A stretch of 64,000 nucleotides of DNA from the NCBI RefSeq assembly GCF_905147365.1, contig NC_056407.1, forward strand, positions 10,682,001 through 10,746,000, given 5' to 3'. Origin of the DNA: Aricia agestis. Lineage: Eukaryota; Arthropoda; Insecta; Lepidoptera; Lycaenidae. The notes below the pieces were generated by a model. It did no database searches. It saw nothing but the letters and a program-made list of their open reading frames with translations, and was not told the origin of the DNA. Below, in pieces: positions 35,781 to 48,103 of the stretch. The stretch's first letter is position 1; every line of letters starts with the position of its first letter. The translations under genes and the position numbers were made by a program.

Positions 35781-35914
35781 CCCCAAAAAGATATCTCTGA
35801 CCCGATTGGCCAGGCTGACTAGCAGTGGCACAGAAGCGACCACAATGGAAAACCTTGGGGGAGGTCTTCCAATGTGATCCACCAGCCACCAGCAGTGGGA
35901 CAGCATAGGCTAAA
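35781..35914 (+). pseudogene. Decayed non-LTR reverse-transcriptase C-terminus
   Basis: With frame changes, the plus strand reads a QWKTLGEVF-like segment (from about 35844) and a QQWDSIG-like segment (near 35895). I associate both with the last residues of lepidopteran non-LTR retrotransposon polyproteins. An in-frame stop and shifts show it is dead. The assignment rests on short motifs only. Confidence 0.5.
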
Positions 35915-35916
35915 TA

Positions 35917-36106
35917 AAGTTTGTTTATCTGAAGCCCATTATTTAAGTCATCAGCTAATGTTTTATCTGGTAACTGGAGGCCGTGCAGTGTTAGGAATAT
36001 TTAGTGAGCCAGTGCCCATATTATAAGGCAATTTATCAGCGTTCAGAAAACTTTATGGCGCAATTGAGGATCGTGGCATCTATTGACCGTTTTGTTTGTA
36101 AGTGTA
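35917..36106. other. Unique sequence
   Basis: Nothing recognised. Confidence 0.5.
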
Positions 36107-36181
36107 AATGTAAAGTTTTATAGCTTGTATATTTAGAAAAATAAATTTTCTAAATATACAAGCTACATAAAACTTCACATT
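36107..36181. repeat. Hairpin with about 34-bp arms
   Basis: The arms at 36107-36140 and 36146-36181 share TAGCTTGTATATTTAGAAAA and its complement, with a 5-nt loop and few mismatches. Pre-miRNA shape is possible, but near-perfect pairing and AT-richness favour a fold-back element. Confidence 0.8.
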
Positions 36182-37442
36182 AACCGACCTGGACGTTAAA
36201 AATAACAAGCGTACAATCGGAACTCTATTATTTTTACACAATCCACTTCGCCGAACGCGTTTAAACATAACGACCGTTTCTACGATTGCTGTAATTATGC
36301 GCCTTAAGTAACATTGAATTAATGTACCGGTGGTTACTCTGAATCATAGGAGCATAATCTTGTTTGTGCGTGGAAATTACATGCAATTATAATGGTATAT
36401 TGAATACGTTACAAGACTATCAGAAAACTAATTAAAATAATCAAAGTCAACATAGATTTTATTAACAACACATTCGAATCGTACACCTAGAACATACAAA
36501 AAACAGTTCAATACGGGAAGCAATTATGGTGCTCATTTAAAAACGTATTAACTAATTACCTCGCTCCGAAGGGGACGGAGATCTATGTTGTAGCAATTAC
36601 CATGGCGTAGCAAATATGGATGCGCGGGCGCAGCTCGCATCCCGCATACGAAAGAGTTCAACGCGCGCTCCGAGATAATTGCGACGATAGCCGCTCATCT
36701 CGCTCGCTTCAATGAAACACTCCTGATATAAAATTAAATTATTTATGTGATAATTTATTCAAATTACTATTTGCATTGCTTTCCCATTCCTTTTTTTATC
36801 GGAAAACAAGCGGGGAGCAAATCTGAGAACTGAGGTAATGAATACGTAATGTTAGTTTGTGGAATAACTTTTTTGTGATTATTGTAATTAAATGAAGTGA
36901 ACTTTTGTTTTACAGATGCTACTGTATAATATTGCTGTTGCCCTATATTTTATTACTTATTTCGAGAACATAATAACTAATTGCTATTATAAAGTTTCTT
37001 ATAGTCTTCTAGAAACAAACCCTGCATTAATTTATTAAACTGGTATCATGATACACGAAATTCAATAAACGCGTAGGCGGTCATAAAAACTTTTGATCTA
37101 TTGTTAAAAATACATGTAGGTACGAGTTATGTAATGTGGGTTACATCCTACGGTTATCGAATGTATTACATCCTCTTTGGACAATCATAACCTCATTTTA
37201 CGTTTTGTTTTGTTTTCCTTGTTCTGTTGTTTTTTATTGGTAAGAAATAAAGCATTTTACAAAAGCAGCGCAAACTTGATATTAAAATTAATTAATGAAA
37301 TATAAATATTCTACGAAAAAGGTGACCACACCAAACATGACCACAGAAAACAATTATAATTATTGAAGCTTAGAAGTAGGTACATATTTTGCTCATTATT
37401 TGTTCTAAAAAATAGCTCTCTAGTTTTTACTGTTCTTGAAAT
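36182..37442. other. Unique sequence
   Basis: No gene recognised. A repeat-free GC-richer stretch at 36560-36720 is candidate regulatory DNA. Confidence 0.45.
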
Positions 37443-37511
37443 TCAGCCTGGTGACTGATAGACAGAAAGATAATAGGGTCCCATTTTTATTCTTTGGGCG
37501 GAACCCCCCAA
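37443..37511 (+). mobile_element. Fragment of the 'GGGTCCC...GGAACCC' repeat
   Basis: AGCCTGG...GACAGA...AATAGGGTCCC and CTTTGGGCGGAACCCC match the 3' end of the repeat at 50011-50453. Short remnant. Confidence 0.7.
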
Positions 37512-38939
37512 AAACCTTTTTATCGATTTTAAAAACCAACTATCAAAATCTATCCATCCACGTAGTAAATTCACGGAATATCAAAAGTCATGAAGTTGGC
37601 TCGGCTAATCTTAACGACGGATCAGTTCGACTATCAGTACGCAGGCGTCGCCTCTTGTCAGCCGCATGGCGAAATGTTGATACACAGTTGCTTTACCCGG
37701 AAAATGATCCTTATGTCTTTGGAACAAAGGTTCTGTGAGAGGTAAAATAATGATGAATAAAATGTACACCATTTGTTTTGGATTTCTGTACCGGTCCATG
37801 TTCATCCAAACAAACTTTGGATGCGGTATCGTTATGATAATCTTAGATACAAGTTCGTTCTAACACGACTTTGGCTACATGTTTTGCATCCAGAAATGAC
37901 AACAACAATACAACATTAGACGAATATTATTATTTTGTTTGAACGATAATAATATTCGTCAAATATTGTAGTTGCTAAAATAAAAGAATTTAAAATTTGT
38001 CGATATTTAAAAGATAACATCATTGATATTTGAAGCAGATTTTGCTTCCATTTTGATCTATGAGAAATGATTTATCAAAGCATCTATCTAACGTTAATGA
38101 TACTTTCTTTACAGTATATGTATTGCAACATTAGATTTATAGGTACTTATAAGCCGAAAAATATATCGAAGAGTTTTCCGATAGTTTAACAGCAACGTGT
38201 ATTAAATATCAAGTAGGTCGCGCCATGAGTTCATCGTGTTTAGCGCCCTGTAGTCCACACGCGAGCTCCGTTTATGTGTTTTAGAAATGTCCAATACAAG
38301 TCTAGTACTGAAGTGCTAACACAGAATACGTTATCTCTTCGAGAATATCAAGAAACAAGAAGTATATTTTATATTTGTTATAAGTTACGTGAGCTAGATG
38401 TTAGCAAGAGCAAAAATATACAAAATTTTATTTCATATTAAACTTTGGATTAGCATGAAAGAAAAGAATACTTAAAAACACAGAAGATGAAAAAAACTAA
38501 ACATGCCTGATAACTAAAACAATTTTTAAGTTACTATAATATCATACATTTTCTATTCTTTTAATATTTTTTTCTATAAACAGAGAATGCATGAAAAATA
38601 CAGAAAATATAAATTACGTATATATATTATTATATTATTCTTAGAAACAAAAATAGTAAGTATAATTTTTCAGATATATTATATTATTATGTCGCTTGTC
38701 TGTAGGAATCTACAATTTAGTCTCGAAAGTATAATATTTAATTCATATTCACCTACAACCATCTACGCTAAGACATATGAGTACAATTAAAATAAAATCT
38801 TAATAAAACAAAATACATTTTAAATTAAAAGTAAACTACTAAAAATTATACGCAGTAATAATATAAATATACATAACTTTACAGCGCATTAATTTAAACA
38901 AAGCCTAAACCACAGTAAGCTTTAACCAACAAGTCATAA
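37512..38939. other. Unique AT-rich sequence with one hairpin
   Basis: A 15-bp inverted repeat GACGAATATTATTAT lies at 37919-37933 and 37946-37960, with weaker pairing outside. No gene recognised. Confidence 0.5.
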
Positions 38940-39285
38940 TCTAAGCAAATACTCACTATTATCACGAGTTAACCCTTCAAATGCAGGCGCTCGCGCCTCC
39001 CGCCAAAAACACCCCACAGACACCCCAATGCACTCGTATCACAGTCCACACGTGAGTGTATGCGCGCGCCGATCATACGTCCGCCGCACGGCCGGGCCGG
39101 TACCGAACTAGCAGAGCGGCCATCGCGGTGGGACAGGCCGGAGTCGGACCAACACATCGCGGCCCTTTCCTACTTTTTGTACTTACAGGACTATGCCTTC
39201 GAAAATGCTGGAGTCGCTCACGAAGAATTACGAGTCTAAACCGTATGGGTTACTTTATTTTGCGTTTATGTTGTCTATAAAATAA
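38940..39285 (+). other. Candidate two-exon transcript with CpG-rich leader
   Basis: A local GC- and CpG-rich block (38980-39180) stands out in AT-rich DNA. Within it a donor ACAC|GTGAGT (GT at 39052-39053) is followed after 137 bp by a good acceptor, with pyrimidine-rich CCTTTCCTACTTTTTGTAC then TTACAG (AG at 39187-39188). Five bases later an ATG (39193) opens a 30-codon frame, MPSKMLESLTKNYES..., to TAA at 39283-39285, with balanced codon choice. An in-frame GTATGG at 39243 could be a further donor, making it a first coding exon. No homologue is recognised. All of this is inference from sequence signals. Confidence 0.35.
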
Positions 39286-40540
39286 GATATTTTACGTCTC
39301 TTCTCGACTCGCAAATTATTATCGATGTAAATTTATGAGGCTATTATAATATAGTCGTATACAACTTGCAGTGTACTCTGGTTCATGTTGATATTATGTA
39401 CCTAATGCAACAGTGTAAAACTAAGATGCTTGCTTGACAGATATAATTTTATTAGTAAAAAATAAAACTAATATTTTTGTAAAATTAAATTAAAATCATA
39501 CAATAAGGTACTATTAAAAACAGTCCTTATATCGTAAGACTTGCAGAATAAGAAAACATGCATGTAAGACAGTTATTTTCAACATTATCTCAATTAATAT
39601 TGCGTGCCTTGTGTGGGGTGAAAAAGCCACGAACTTGTAATTAGGTACAAAAAAGAACTTTATTTTTACCCTGAAAACCTTTTATAGTCACGATACAAGT
39701 ACGTCACGATCACGACACTAATATACTACTGTTTGTGCCGAGCTTAATAAGCAACTATTTTTAAGTTCATCTAGTAGATAGTGTAAAGTAGCAAGCTGAA
39801 AGCTTGTTACTCGTTGGTACTTGAAGAAAAAATAAAACACGTAATAATATTCTACTCCATGCAGAACATACATTTACAATGTCGCTAGCCTCATCTTAAT
39901 TGAATGCAAATTATGTTGAAATGAATACTAGTGAATAGTAATTAAACAATACTGTAAGTAAAATATACAAATACTTGCTCCCTCGTTTAATTTTGATTTG
40001 GGAATGATCAACGATTTGATTTGTTGATAGATAAAAAATATGTATGATTCATCATAGATGTATTTTTTAAATAATCAATGTTACAATTTTATTGTATGAA
40101 AATAATATTGATTATTATATTATCAAAGTCTACAAAGCTTTAACTTTCACAATCAAACTTAAATGAATACGTAATTTATGAAAATATTATTATTATTTAA
40201 TCGAAACGAAAATAATCTAACCCAGTCGTGCAGTATGTTGTAAATGTACCGTAAGGAACAATTTTGTCGTTACGTTATCGGAACATAAAACGTAGATTTA
40301 GAGCGTGACTTATACAACCCTTCTTAAAATGGCAGAGCAATAAAAGGGCGAGTTACTTTAAATTCAAATCCGAGCAATCAAATATAGATTAAACTTTTTA
40401 ATCATTACTTATTTCACCTTTAAAAAGGTAATATCCTTGTAGTAAAATTTATTGTTTTCAATTCGACAGACAAGAGCATATTTTTTCTAAATTTTAATTA
40501 GAAATAGGTTCGTTGATTTGAATAATAATTCGTCTACATT
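39286..40540. other. Unique AT-rich sequence
   Basis: No gene or repeat recognised. Confidence 0.5.
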
Positions 40541-41760
40541 CCATTCCATTTCGTCTGGCCGAATTTGGCCCGAGGCATTCGGGTCACACATTCGTTAATA
40601 TTTTTCAAGGCCGCCTCGGAAATGTTTACATCAAAAGAATACTCGAGTAATGTGAACATCACGAGGATGAAGAAAAAAATAAAGAGACCGGCCGGCGACT
40701 CCACCGCCGTACGGCCGACAATGGTTAATCAAAAAGCCGTATCTCAGCCCGAGACCTTGCCAGGCTCGGAGTTACGTTATTTCGATTTCATTTGCGTGCT
40801 CGTGCGCGCTGTTTTTTACCTCTTGCCTCGTCCGCGCACGCCGCCTTCGCCTGAGGGTCATACTTTGATCCCGGCCCTTTGTTATTCCCGCAGAAATATG
40901 AAGGGAAGTCGGCAGGTACGGTGTTCAAATAAATGGGATTCTTTTGTAGGATATTGAAATATCTCCGGGCGATTGGACGCGCCGAGATTAATTCAGCTAT
41001 GATGGACGATGGAAGTGCATCTCTTTTTGATTAATTGTCTAGCTAGTTATCGCCTTTGTACGTGATATCATTATTTCCTTTTTCATTTTAAAAACAATTT
41101 ATAAATTATCCTGGAGGTTGTGTCGAGATACGTCCGTATCATCGCTCTTTGTCCGGAGCCCGTTACGGGGTACTTTTGTTTTTTTAGCCTAAACGTCTTG
41201 AGCGTCTAGTACGAAGCATTGTTGGATACGATTCTATAAAAAAGTAATCACGAGCTCTGCATCCAGTTGAATTCTGATGTGTTCGAAACGCCCGTTTTAT
41301 TACATTTATTTAACCACAAGAGGCGACGCAACCTCGTTCTTTCATAGGACTCTATAGTTTGTTTACCTCCGGAATCTTTCATCTTTATGTAATCATCATG
41401 ATTTTGATATTTTTGTATATTTATTATTTTAGTAAAAAAAAACATATTCATTTTACAACACGTTTGTCTCGTTCGAGCACAATATCATTTAAATATTTCG
41501 CACAAGTTTTTCCAAGCTCTCTGTCCGAGATAAAAAGATTTATAGATTTGTTTAATCTCTCGATAAACAATAAGATTATCCTACCATCCCCGGAGCGAAC
41601 CATCAAGCCGGTATCGTGTAAAGCACCTTTATCTTGTGCGTCTGTATGACACCGGGAGATGGATTTATTTCCCTCCTGTCCGTAATCCACCACATACTTT
41701 TCGGATCTCGTGTCGAGCTTCTCTGTAATACTTTATCTTGGGCACCACGACCGGGCCATC
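40541..41760. other. Repeat-free, GC-richer block; candidate conserved non-coding DNA
   Basis: Over 1 kb without transposon signatures, with raised GC and CpG, notably 40600-41010 and 41100-41200. A 130-codon plus frame (40565-40957) is open, but its length is near the chance limit, it is rich in Pro/Arg from the GC content, and it shows no domain. I read the block as possible enhancer or other conserved DNA. Confidence 0.35.
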
Positions 41761-42581
41761 CATCTTTCCTATGTTAATTTTATTATTGTTTACATTGTTA
41801 TCAATCACGACGTAGAATATTATTATGATATTAATGCACATTGCAGATAGTGTTTTACAATAATATGCCCCGAAATAATAAAAAAGTAATAGATAATTAT
41901 AGAAAAAATAAATAATTACTAGAATACAGAAGAGATACGCTTAGAAACAAAAGTTATTTTGAACAGGCTAAAGTGACGTTTATGTTATGCAAAAAAATAC
42001 AACCTATAGTGATCATGAACCTTCACTTTAGAAAAAGTGAATACAGACGTATTTTTCATATAATATTATGTTCATAGAACTTTGTACTGATTCAAACTTA
42101 TAATCAGTATGCAGATTTCAATAATTTGCTTTGCAGATCAAGCGAAGAAAAAATGAAAAGGGAGGCTATTGTTAACTCCCATGAAGAACGTATTCTAGCA
42201 ATTTGCATAACTAAGGGACTGGATGTAAAGCTTGCACACCCGTCAAATCTATTTAATTGACGTACTATATTTACATTTTATACACAAGCATAATGGAATG
42301 GTTTTTCGAATTTAGGGTTCATTTCGTTAAACGAGATTTACAGCAGAAATTAGAACTATAAAATTAGTTCAAAAAGAAGATAATAATTCAACATAATATT
42401 ATTGAATACTTAATATTGAACAAGAAAAAAATATACAGACGAACATATAACCTCCTCCTTTTTAGAAGTCGGTTAAAAATATATTTTAGTAACAGTGTCA
42501 AGAGGCTTATGATCAATAGCATTTTTGTAAATATCTTCATTCAGAGTCATTTTATATGCGAAAAACGCAATGATACCCTAC
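41761..42581. other. Unique AT-rich sequence
   Basis: No gene. There is a 35-bp scrap of the GTCGGTTAAAA repeat at 42441-42475. Confidence 0.5.
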
Positions 42582-42667
42582 TGATTTTTATTTACTTTAA
42601 AAACGATCGGAACGAAACGTTCCGATCGTTTTTAGAGTAAAAAAATCTTAAAGTAAAGTAAAAATCG
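42582..42667. repeat. Nested hairpin with perfect 16-bp core
   Basis: The inner arms AAAAACGATCGGAACG (42599-42614) and complement (42618-42633) have a 3-nt loop. The outer arms GATTTTTATTTACTTTAA and complement lie at 42582-42600 and 42649-42667. Confidence 0.85.
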
Positions 42668-45036
42668 AATGCAAGACCGACTTAGACCACCAACCGACGC
42701 AAGAATCTTTGAACAATCAGAAGATCCTTCTTCATTATCCTGACCAAACTCTAAAATAATATTTTAAGCTATTCCAACCCGGGGAAATAAACTTACAGCC
42801 TGAGAGCCAAGCCCTAAACCACTAGTAAACGATATTATCAATCAACGGATCTTGTAAGCAAAGAGTTAATTAATTCATTGATCCAGCTTCGCCGAGAATT
42901 TCTCAGAAATAAATCATCCCGGTGTCCGTGATTAAAACTGAACACTGACGAACAGCGCAGGTATTTTTTCTCAGATGAACTGGCGTTTATCGGTAATGGT
43001 TATCGTTAAAAGGGTAAAGGTGAGTTAGCTAGTTTGCTCCGCCGGAGCCAGCAAATAAAAAACCCAAGGGAATAAATTTGTGTAGGACTTGTATAGTATT
43101 TTACCTGGCTAGCTGGCTGGCTAGATTTTATATTAATTTTAGCTGTGGGAATCTCTTCGGTTAATCTTGTATTGACTTTATTGTTGATTTAAATGTTTTT
43201 GCTCTATCTGGCTCTATCAAAACTGCGTTTAAACTTTTATGTTAGTAAGAATATGACATAATTTTGTTGAATATTTGTATTACATTATGTAAAATTTCAC
43301 AAAATATTTATAAATCAACGTATGGTAGGATATTTTTTAAGTATTGAGAACATTATCTTAACTCCTACTTCCAACTTGATTATGTAGGTGGTAGAATTGG
43401 GCATTAAGACTCATATAGGAAGCAATTTTACAACCTTTATCCGCCCTATAATACTACCATTTCGAACGCTTTTGGACGATAAAATGATGAAAGTGCAGTT
43501 GAAGTGAAATGATCGCTCCGATTTTATTTTATTACGGCCGATTTCAAGTAGGCTTCGACTAAACGGATGAATAAAAACTTATGAATGATGACAGTCCCTC
43601 GGTGAATTTAGTGTAATGTTCGGACGTATTGTGTAGGGTGTAGTAAATTTTAAACTACATTACCATACACGAGTAAGTTAGCAGTTGTAAACATTCATCA
43701 CACCTACGTAATGTGATTCAATCACAAAGGATATTAAGTAAGAGAATGCAAATGTATGTCTGAGTTGCCGGAGTAAACGATACGCGATTTGCGCCTATAG
43801 AGACGTATGGTGTTGTCATACTTGGGAGTCGGGTTTATGGGCTAACATTAAGCAGATCGCTGAACCTGTCGAAGTGAGATTCGAGGAACTGATTTCTGAT
43901 TAAGAGGCTTTAGTAGAAAGCTTGTTGACGATTATTGAGACAGAAGGGTTAAGACATTTGTTACATACTGGCCAATTTGTTATTGTAAACATACCTTGAA
44001 AGTAACTAGTAAGCCATATTGTGTAAAAAAGTCATAGGAATTAAGATCATCCCCAGTCTGAGGAGGGACACAAAAGGTTGAATTATTTTTGTAAAGTGGC
44101 TTACTTTTACTCTTTAGCATCTCTATATGAATTTAGAATGTAAATACGTATATAACGAAACAAAAAGTACAATTCAAGGAATAAATATCTCCCATCGCCT
44201 TGAAATCTAGGGAATCCGACCCAATACATATACAATCTTTTAGGGGCAATAAATATTTAAATGCCGATTCCGAAAGAGCTATGAAAAAAAAATAGTGCGA
44301 CGCGTTCGTTTCAAACTGAACGGGTTTCCGAGCGTTTTGTGTTCCCAATCTCCTGTCGACACAAACGATTTATAGTGGTCGGAAATCTTAATAAAAAAAA
44401 GATAAAACTAATGAGATTGTTAAGATCTGAACTTCGTGAGTTTCGGGTGACGCGTGGGACGTGTACGGGATTAGTATAGACTACGGAGCCCATCATTAAT
44501 GATTTCCATTTAAATACTATCCCGACATTCAATGTAATCAATTCTGTTTCTTCAACAAATACACGGATCAGCGGCGGTATATGTGACGTAAAATTAATGT
44601 TCGAAGGTTAAATAAAGAAAAATACGGTATTAAGGTGTTAATATTATTATTTATTTATCGTAATACTGAACATTAAGCTGACTTTACTAGTACAGCTTTC
44701 ATAAATCGTATAGCTCTATAAAGTAAATTGATAAAGAATTTCCGATTACTTTTATTCCTTTTATATAAGTACGTAATTTTAGTTCATAATAATTTTCTTC
44801 AATAAAATATTCATAAGGCAATTCAATATTATTGTAACTATTAATTGAACAGAAATATTTTTTCAAATACTATTTTATAACACTTTCGTGAAAGGTATTA
44901 ACTAATTTATTAATCACTTGACACTTTATTATGGGCATTTTAAATCACATTCGATAAAAATCCGAACGGTGATTAAAAACACTCTTGTATCAACTTATCG
45001 AAGTCTATAGTATCATGTTTCATTGCCTTTTCATAT
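42668..45036. other. Unique AT-rich sequence
   Basis: No gene or repeat family recognised. A short CTGGCTAG-type direct repeat occurs at 43104-43125. Confidence 0.5.
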
Positions 45037-45295
45037 TCTTTATTTTATTTTATTTATTTATTTAACTCAGGCATCTTGGCCCATATTATAAATACCTTAT
45101 AGACTAACATACATACAATTATACTAAAAACTAACACTAACACTAAAACACTAAACACGTCTGCGACGTGGGGCGCGACGTGTTCGGAAGTCGTCCTCGG
45201 AACCTACTGTAGACGACTCCAATCGGCCAGAACTCCTCCTTCTCGAAGGTCGGTAGATGGTGCGTCGGGACTCTCAGGAACTAAAATTCACTTTG
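45037..45295 (-). pseudogene. Retroelement 3' end with Arg/Ser-rich C-terminal remnant
   Basis: On the minus strand a short open segment (about 45288 to the stop near 45166) reads ...YRPSRRRSSGRLESS... and ends APRRRRV-stop. It is followed by a short 3' UTR, AATAAA-type signals and an (AAATA)n tail (plus 45039-45063). An in-frame TGA just upstream shows decay. The tail architecture fits a non-LTR element; the clade is not assignable from this piece. Confidence 0.5.
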
Positions 45296-45456
45296 TGGCG
45301 GGACTCCAAGCGCTCGACCCTCAAGACGAAACTTTCTTTACCTTTTGGGACTTTATTAGGCTTTACAATATATTATATTATATAATATTATACTTTCGTA
45401 AAGCCGTATATATAATAGGAATGATGATAATAGGTCAGACTTCAGAGTTTGGCTGA

Positions 45457-45968
45457 TCTATACATTTATTATTATAAAACAAAGTCGTTTTTTTTTTTCC
45501 CTCATGTCCCTTTGTTCCTTTTAATCTTTAAAACTACGCAACGGATTTTGATTATTGTTTCAGTGTTAGATAGCCCATTTATCGAGGAAGGCTATATAGG
45601 CTATATTAAAGGAGCGAAGAAATAGAGGAAAATGTGGAAAAACAGGGAAAATTATTTGAAAGGGCTAATTTGAACACGCTAACTCAGGAACTACTGGTCC
45701 GATTTGAAAAATTATTTCAGTGTTAGATAGCCCATTTATTGAGGAAGGCTATAGGCTATATATTATTACGCTAAGACTAATAGGAGAATGTGGTAAAAAC
45801 GGGGGAAATTATTTGAAAGGGCTTATCTCGCGAACTACTGGAGCCATTTTTATGTCATTTGGCACAGATAAGAAGTAGACCACGTGAAGGATCATAGGCT
45901 ATCGATTTAAATCATTTTTTCAGTGGCTATATATTTTATACCCGTGCGACGTCGGGGCGGGTCGCTAG
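45457..45968 (+). mobile_element. Helitron-like element, 512 bp, copy 1
   Basis: Starts TCTATACATTTATTATTATA after an A. Ends CCCG...CGGG stem, GCGGGTCG and CTAG (45965-45968) followed by T. The interior holds two direct copies of a CAGTGTTAGATAGCCCATTT...AGGCTATA block (about 45560 and 45718). It is a close relative of 55996-56541. Confidence 0.88.
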
Positions 45969-46139
45969 TTTCTGAATAAAATAAAAGACATAACGATAGT
46001 CCGGTTAAGGAATGACTCAAAGGAGGGTATAGAGTGCGTGAGCAGGAACCTAAGCGATTTCTGCTGGAACTCTTTCAGGGTTAGGAACAAAACATACTAA
46101 AAGTTCTAACATCTAGGAGGTTTGCCGGAGGGAGAGGGA

Positions 46140-46328
46140 TCGAAATTCGAATAAACCTCAACCAACAAACGAATGAAAATTGAGAAGAATTGGTTGAGGT
46201 TTAGTCGAATTTGGAAAAGGCGCTAATGAATAATAATTATTTCATACTTTTAGATCATATTTTTAAAAATATTGTTTGCCTTGGAAGTCGCTTTCAATTT
46301 TTTGTTAAAAAATAATAATAATTACTAA
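46140..46328. mobile_element. Diverged relative of the 411-bp palindrome
   Basis: The right part TTGGTTGAGGTTTAGTCGAA, GGAAAAGGCGCTAATGA and TTGGAAGTCGCTTTCAATTT matches the right arm at 30207-30350. A short left arm (46141-46166) pairs with 46190-46215. Confidence 0.75.
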
Positions 46329-46511
46329 TAAATACTAATTATAAGAAAAAAATAGTATGCATCATGTCTATTATATTATGGTAGTTTTTCTATTTTGTGT
46401 TGATTTATAAATCAAAATACTTAATATTGTAAATTATTTTTTGTTATATTTTGTCATATTTAACATTATTTCGAAAAGTTTGTTCCATTTTAAAGTGTTT
46501 GCAAGGCAAGC

Positions 46512-46564
46512 GTTACGTATATCTATAATATAATATAGTATATTATATTATAGATATACGTAAC
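46512..46564. repeat. Perfect 24-bp palindrome
   Basis: The arms GTTACGTATATCTATAATAT... and complement (46512-46535, 46541-46564) are separated by 5 nt. No other signal. Confidence 0.88.
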
Positions 46565-47747
46565 TTAAATTCAAACAGTACAAACTTCCTTGATTTTTTT
46601 AACACAAGACGAATAAAGATTAAAAATTCATTCATCCACCCGCTTCTCGTATATTTTGACAACAATAACAATAATCGTAATTTATCGGCTCTTAAACGTA
46701 TTAAACATAATCGTCGGCCTAAACGACCCAAAACAATTTTTGTAACCGTACCCCGTGCTCAGGTAAAGCACCACTTACCTGATAATATTATCACAGTACA
46801 TATCATACAGTAGAATAAACTCAGTCGTGTCCTTAAAACACAACACAGAGACAAGTTTTACAAATGTGCGACGGGATAATGTTGTATTACTCTCTAAACT
46901 TAGCTGAAATTATACTTATGTGTGGGTGCACCGATTCGACTTGTTTATTTTGGAGATGGTTTACTGTATGTTATTTATATTGTGATATTATAGTGGTGTA
47001 TAGCAGCTTCTCTCAATTTATGACAGGCATTACGGTGTCATTACCACTAGGACTCGCTTAACGCTCTTATATTTCTGAGGAGATTGTAATAATGCTTTGT
47101 TTCGGTCCTTCAATCACATTGAACGTCATGTCATTATGAGCGATCAGGAGAGATTATTATTGGAATGAAGTTCTTTATCACCCCTTCGGCGTGAAGAAAG
47201 CTAGACAGAACGATATATTTTAACCTCGAACAACAACAAAAAAACACTTTTTTATTAGTACCTGCATGGTAGGAGCAGAGGGCGTTGATAGCATTCCTGT
47301 GCGTAAACTAGATGGTATTTTTTGAGTATAAACAGCGACGCGTTGTTAGTATTCCTGGGCGTCAATAGATGGCGTTTTTTAAATATTTTTTTTGAGTGTG
47401 TAACTGTGTAAGTTACATACATGTTTTTTGAACACGAGAAATAACTTCGTTCCATTCGGGTGTCTTTTGACCTCTCAAGTTTTGTTTCAAAACTTAAAAA
47501 AATATACTATTCTGCTCTACCTGTAGCTCTAAGTAGACAACCAAAGTCTAAACATAACATTCAAGGAGATCCAGAGGTCAGTAGCTATTTCATTAGGCCT
47601 TGACTGGCGTGAGTTTGAAGCTTTACAAAAGAAATAAATCAATACTCATGTTATAATTTATTTATTTCTAAAATTGCTTCTAGCACGGCCAACATCCTGT
47701 TACAAAATGTAGTAATTTTATATATTGAATGTAATTGTGTACACTTA
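46565..47747. other. Unique AT-rich sequence with small direct repeat
   Basis: No gene. A GCGTTG(A/T)TAG(C/T)ATTCCTG block is repeated at 47282 and 47341 in direct orientation. Confidence 0.5.
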
Positions 47748-48103
47748 GGTTGGGTTGCACCAACTAACTTTAACTATAACTGTAAGTTTAACTATAACTT
47801 TAACTAAAATGCGAAATGTCAAATCTTTAGTTAAAGTTAAAAATGGACACCATCAAACCGCCATATTTAACCATAACCATAGAGCTCGACAAGGTTTTAA
47901 ATGCACGTGGCGAAAAAAGGAACTAACGCTGTCATCATACAAAAACGCAATTTTTGACAGTTCTCCTTTACCAGCAACGCCCCCGCCCACGTTCATTTAT
48001 AACTGTCAATTTCTCCGGTCAAAGTTAAGTTTAAAGTTAAAGCTAAATTTAGCCTTAACTATAACCATAACATTAAAAACCACGCCTCTGGTGCAACCCA
48101 CCC
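47748..48103. mobile_element. 356-bp MITE with TTA target duplication
   Basis: The ends GGTTGGGTTGCACCA and TGGTGCAACCCACCC are inverted repeats with one mismatch. TTA flanks both sides (47745-47747, 48104-48106). The subterminal regions are full of TTTAACTATAAC-type motifs in opposite orientation at the two ends. PIF/Harbinger-like by target site. The 143-codon frame 47755-48186 spans it and is an artefact of the motif repeats. Confidence 0.88.

Noticed and set aside
36107..36181. microRNA precursor
   Set aside because: Pairing is near perfect over the full length, AT-rich, and without the usual bulges; a fold-back element is likelier. Small RNA data could overturn this.
40565..40957. 130-codon plus-strand frame as a gene
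   Set aside because: Length is near the chance limit in this GC-richer block and no domain is visible; kept as possible non-coding conserved DNA.
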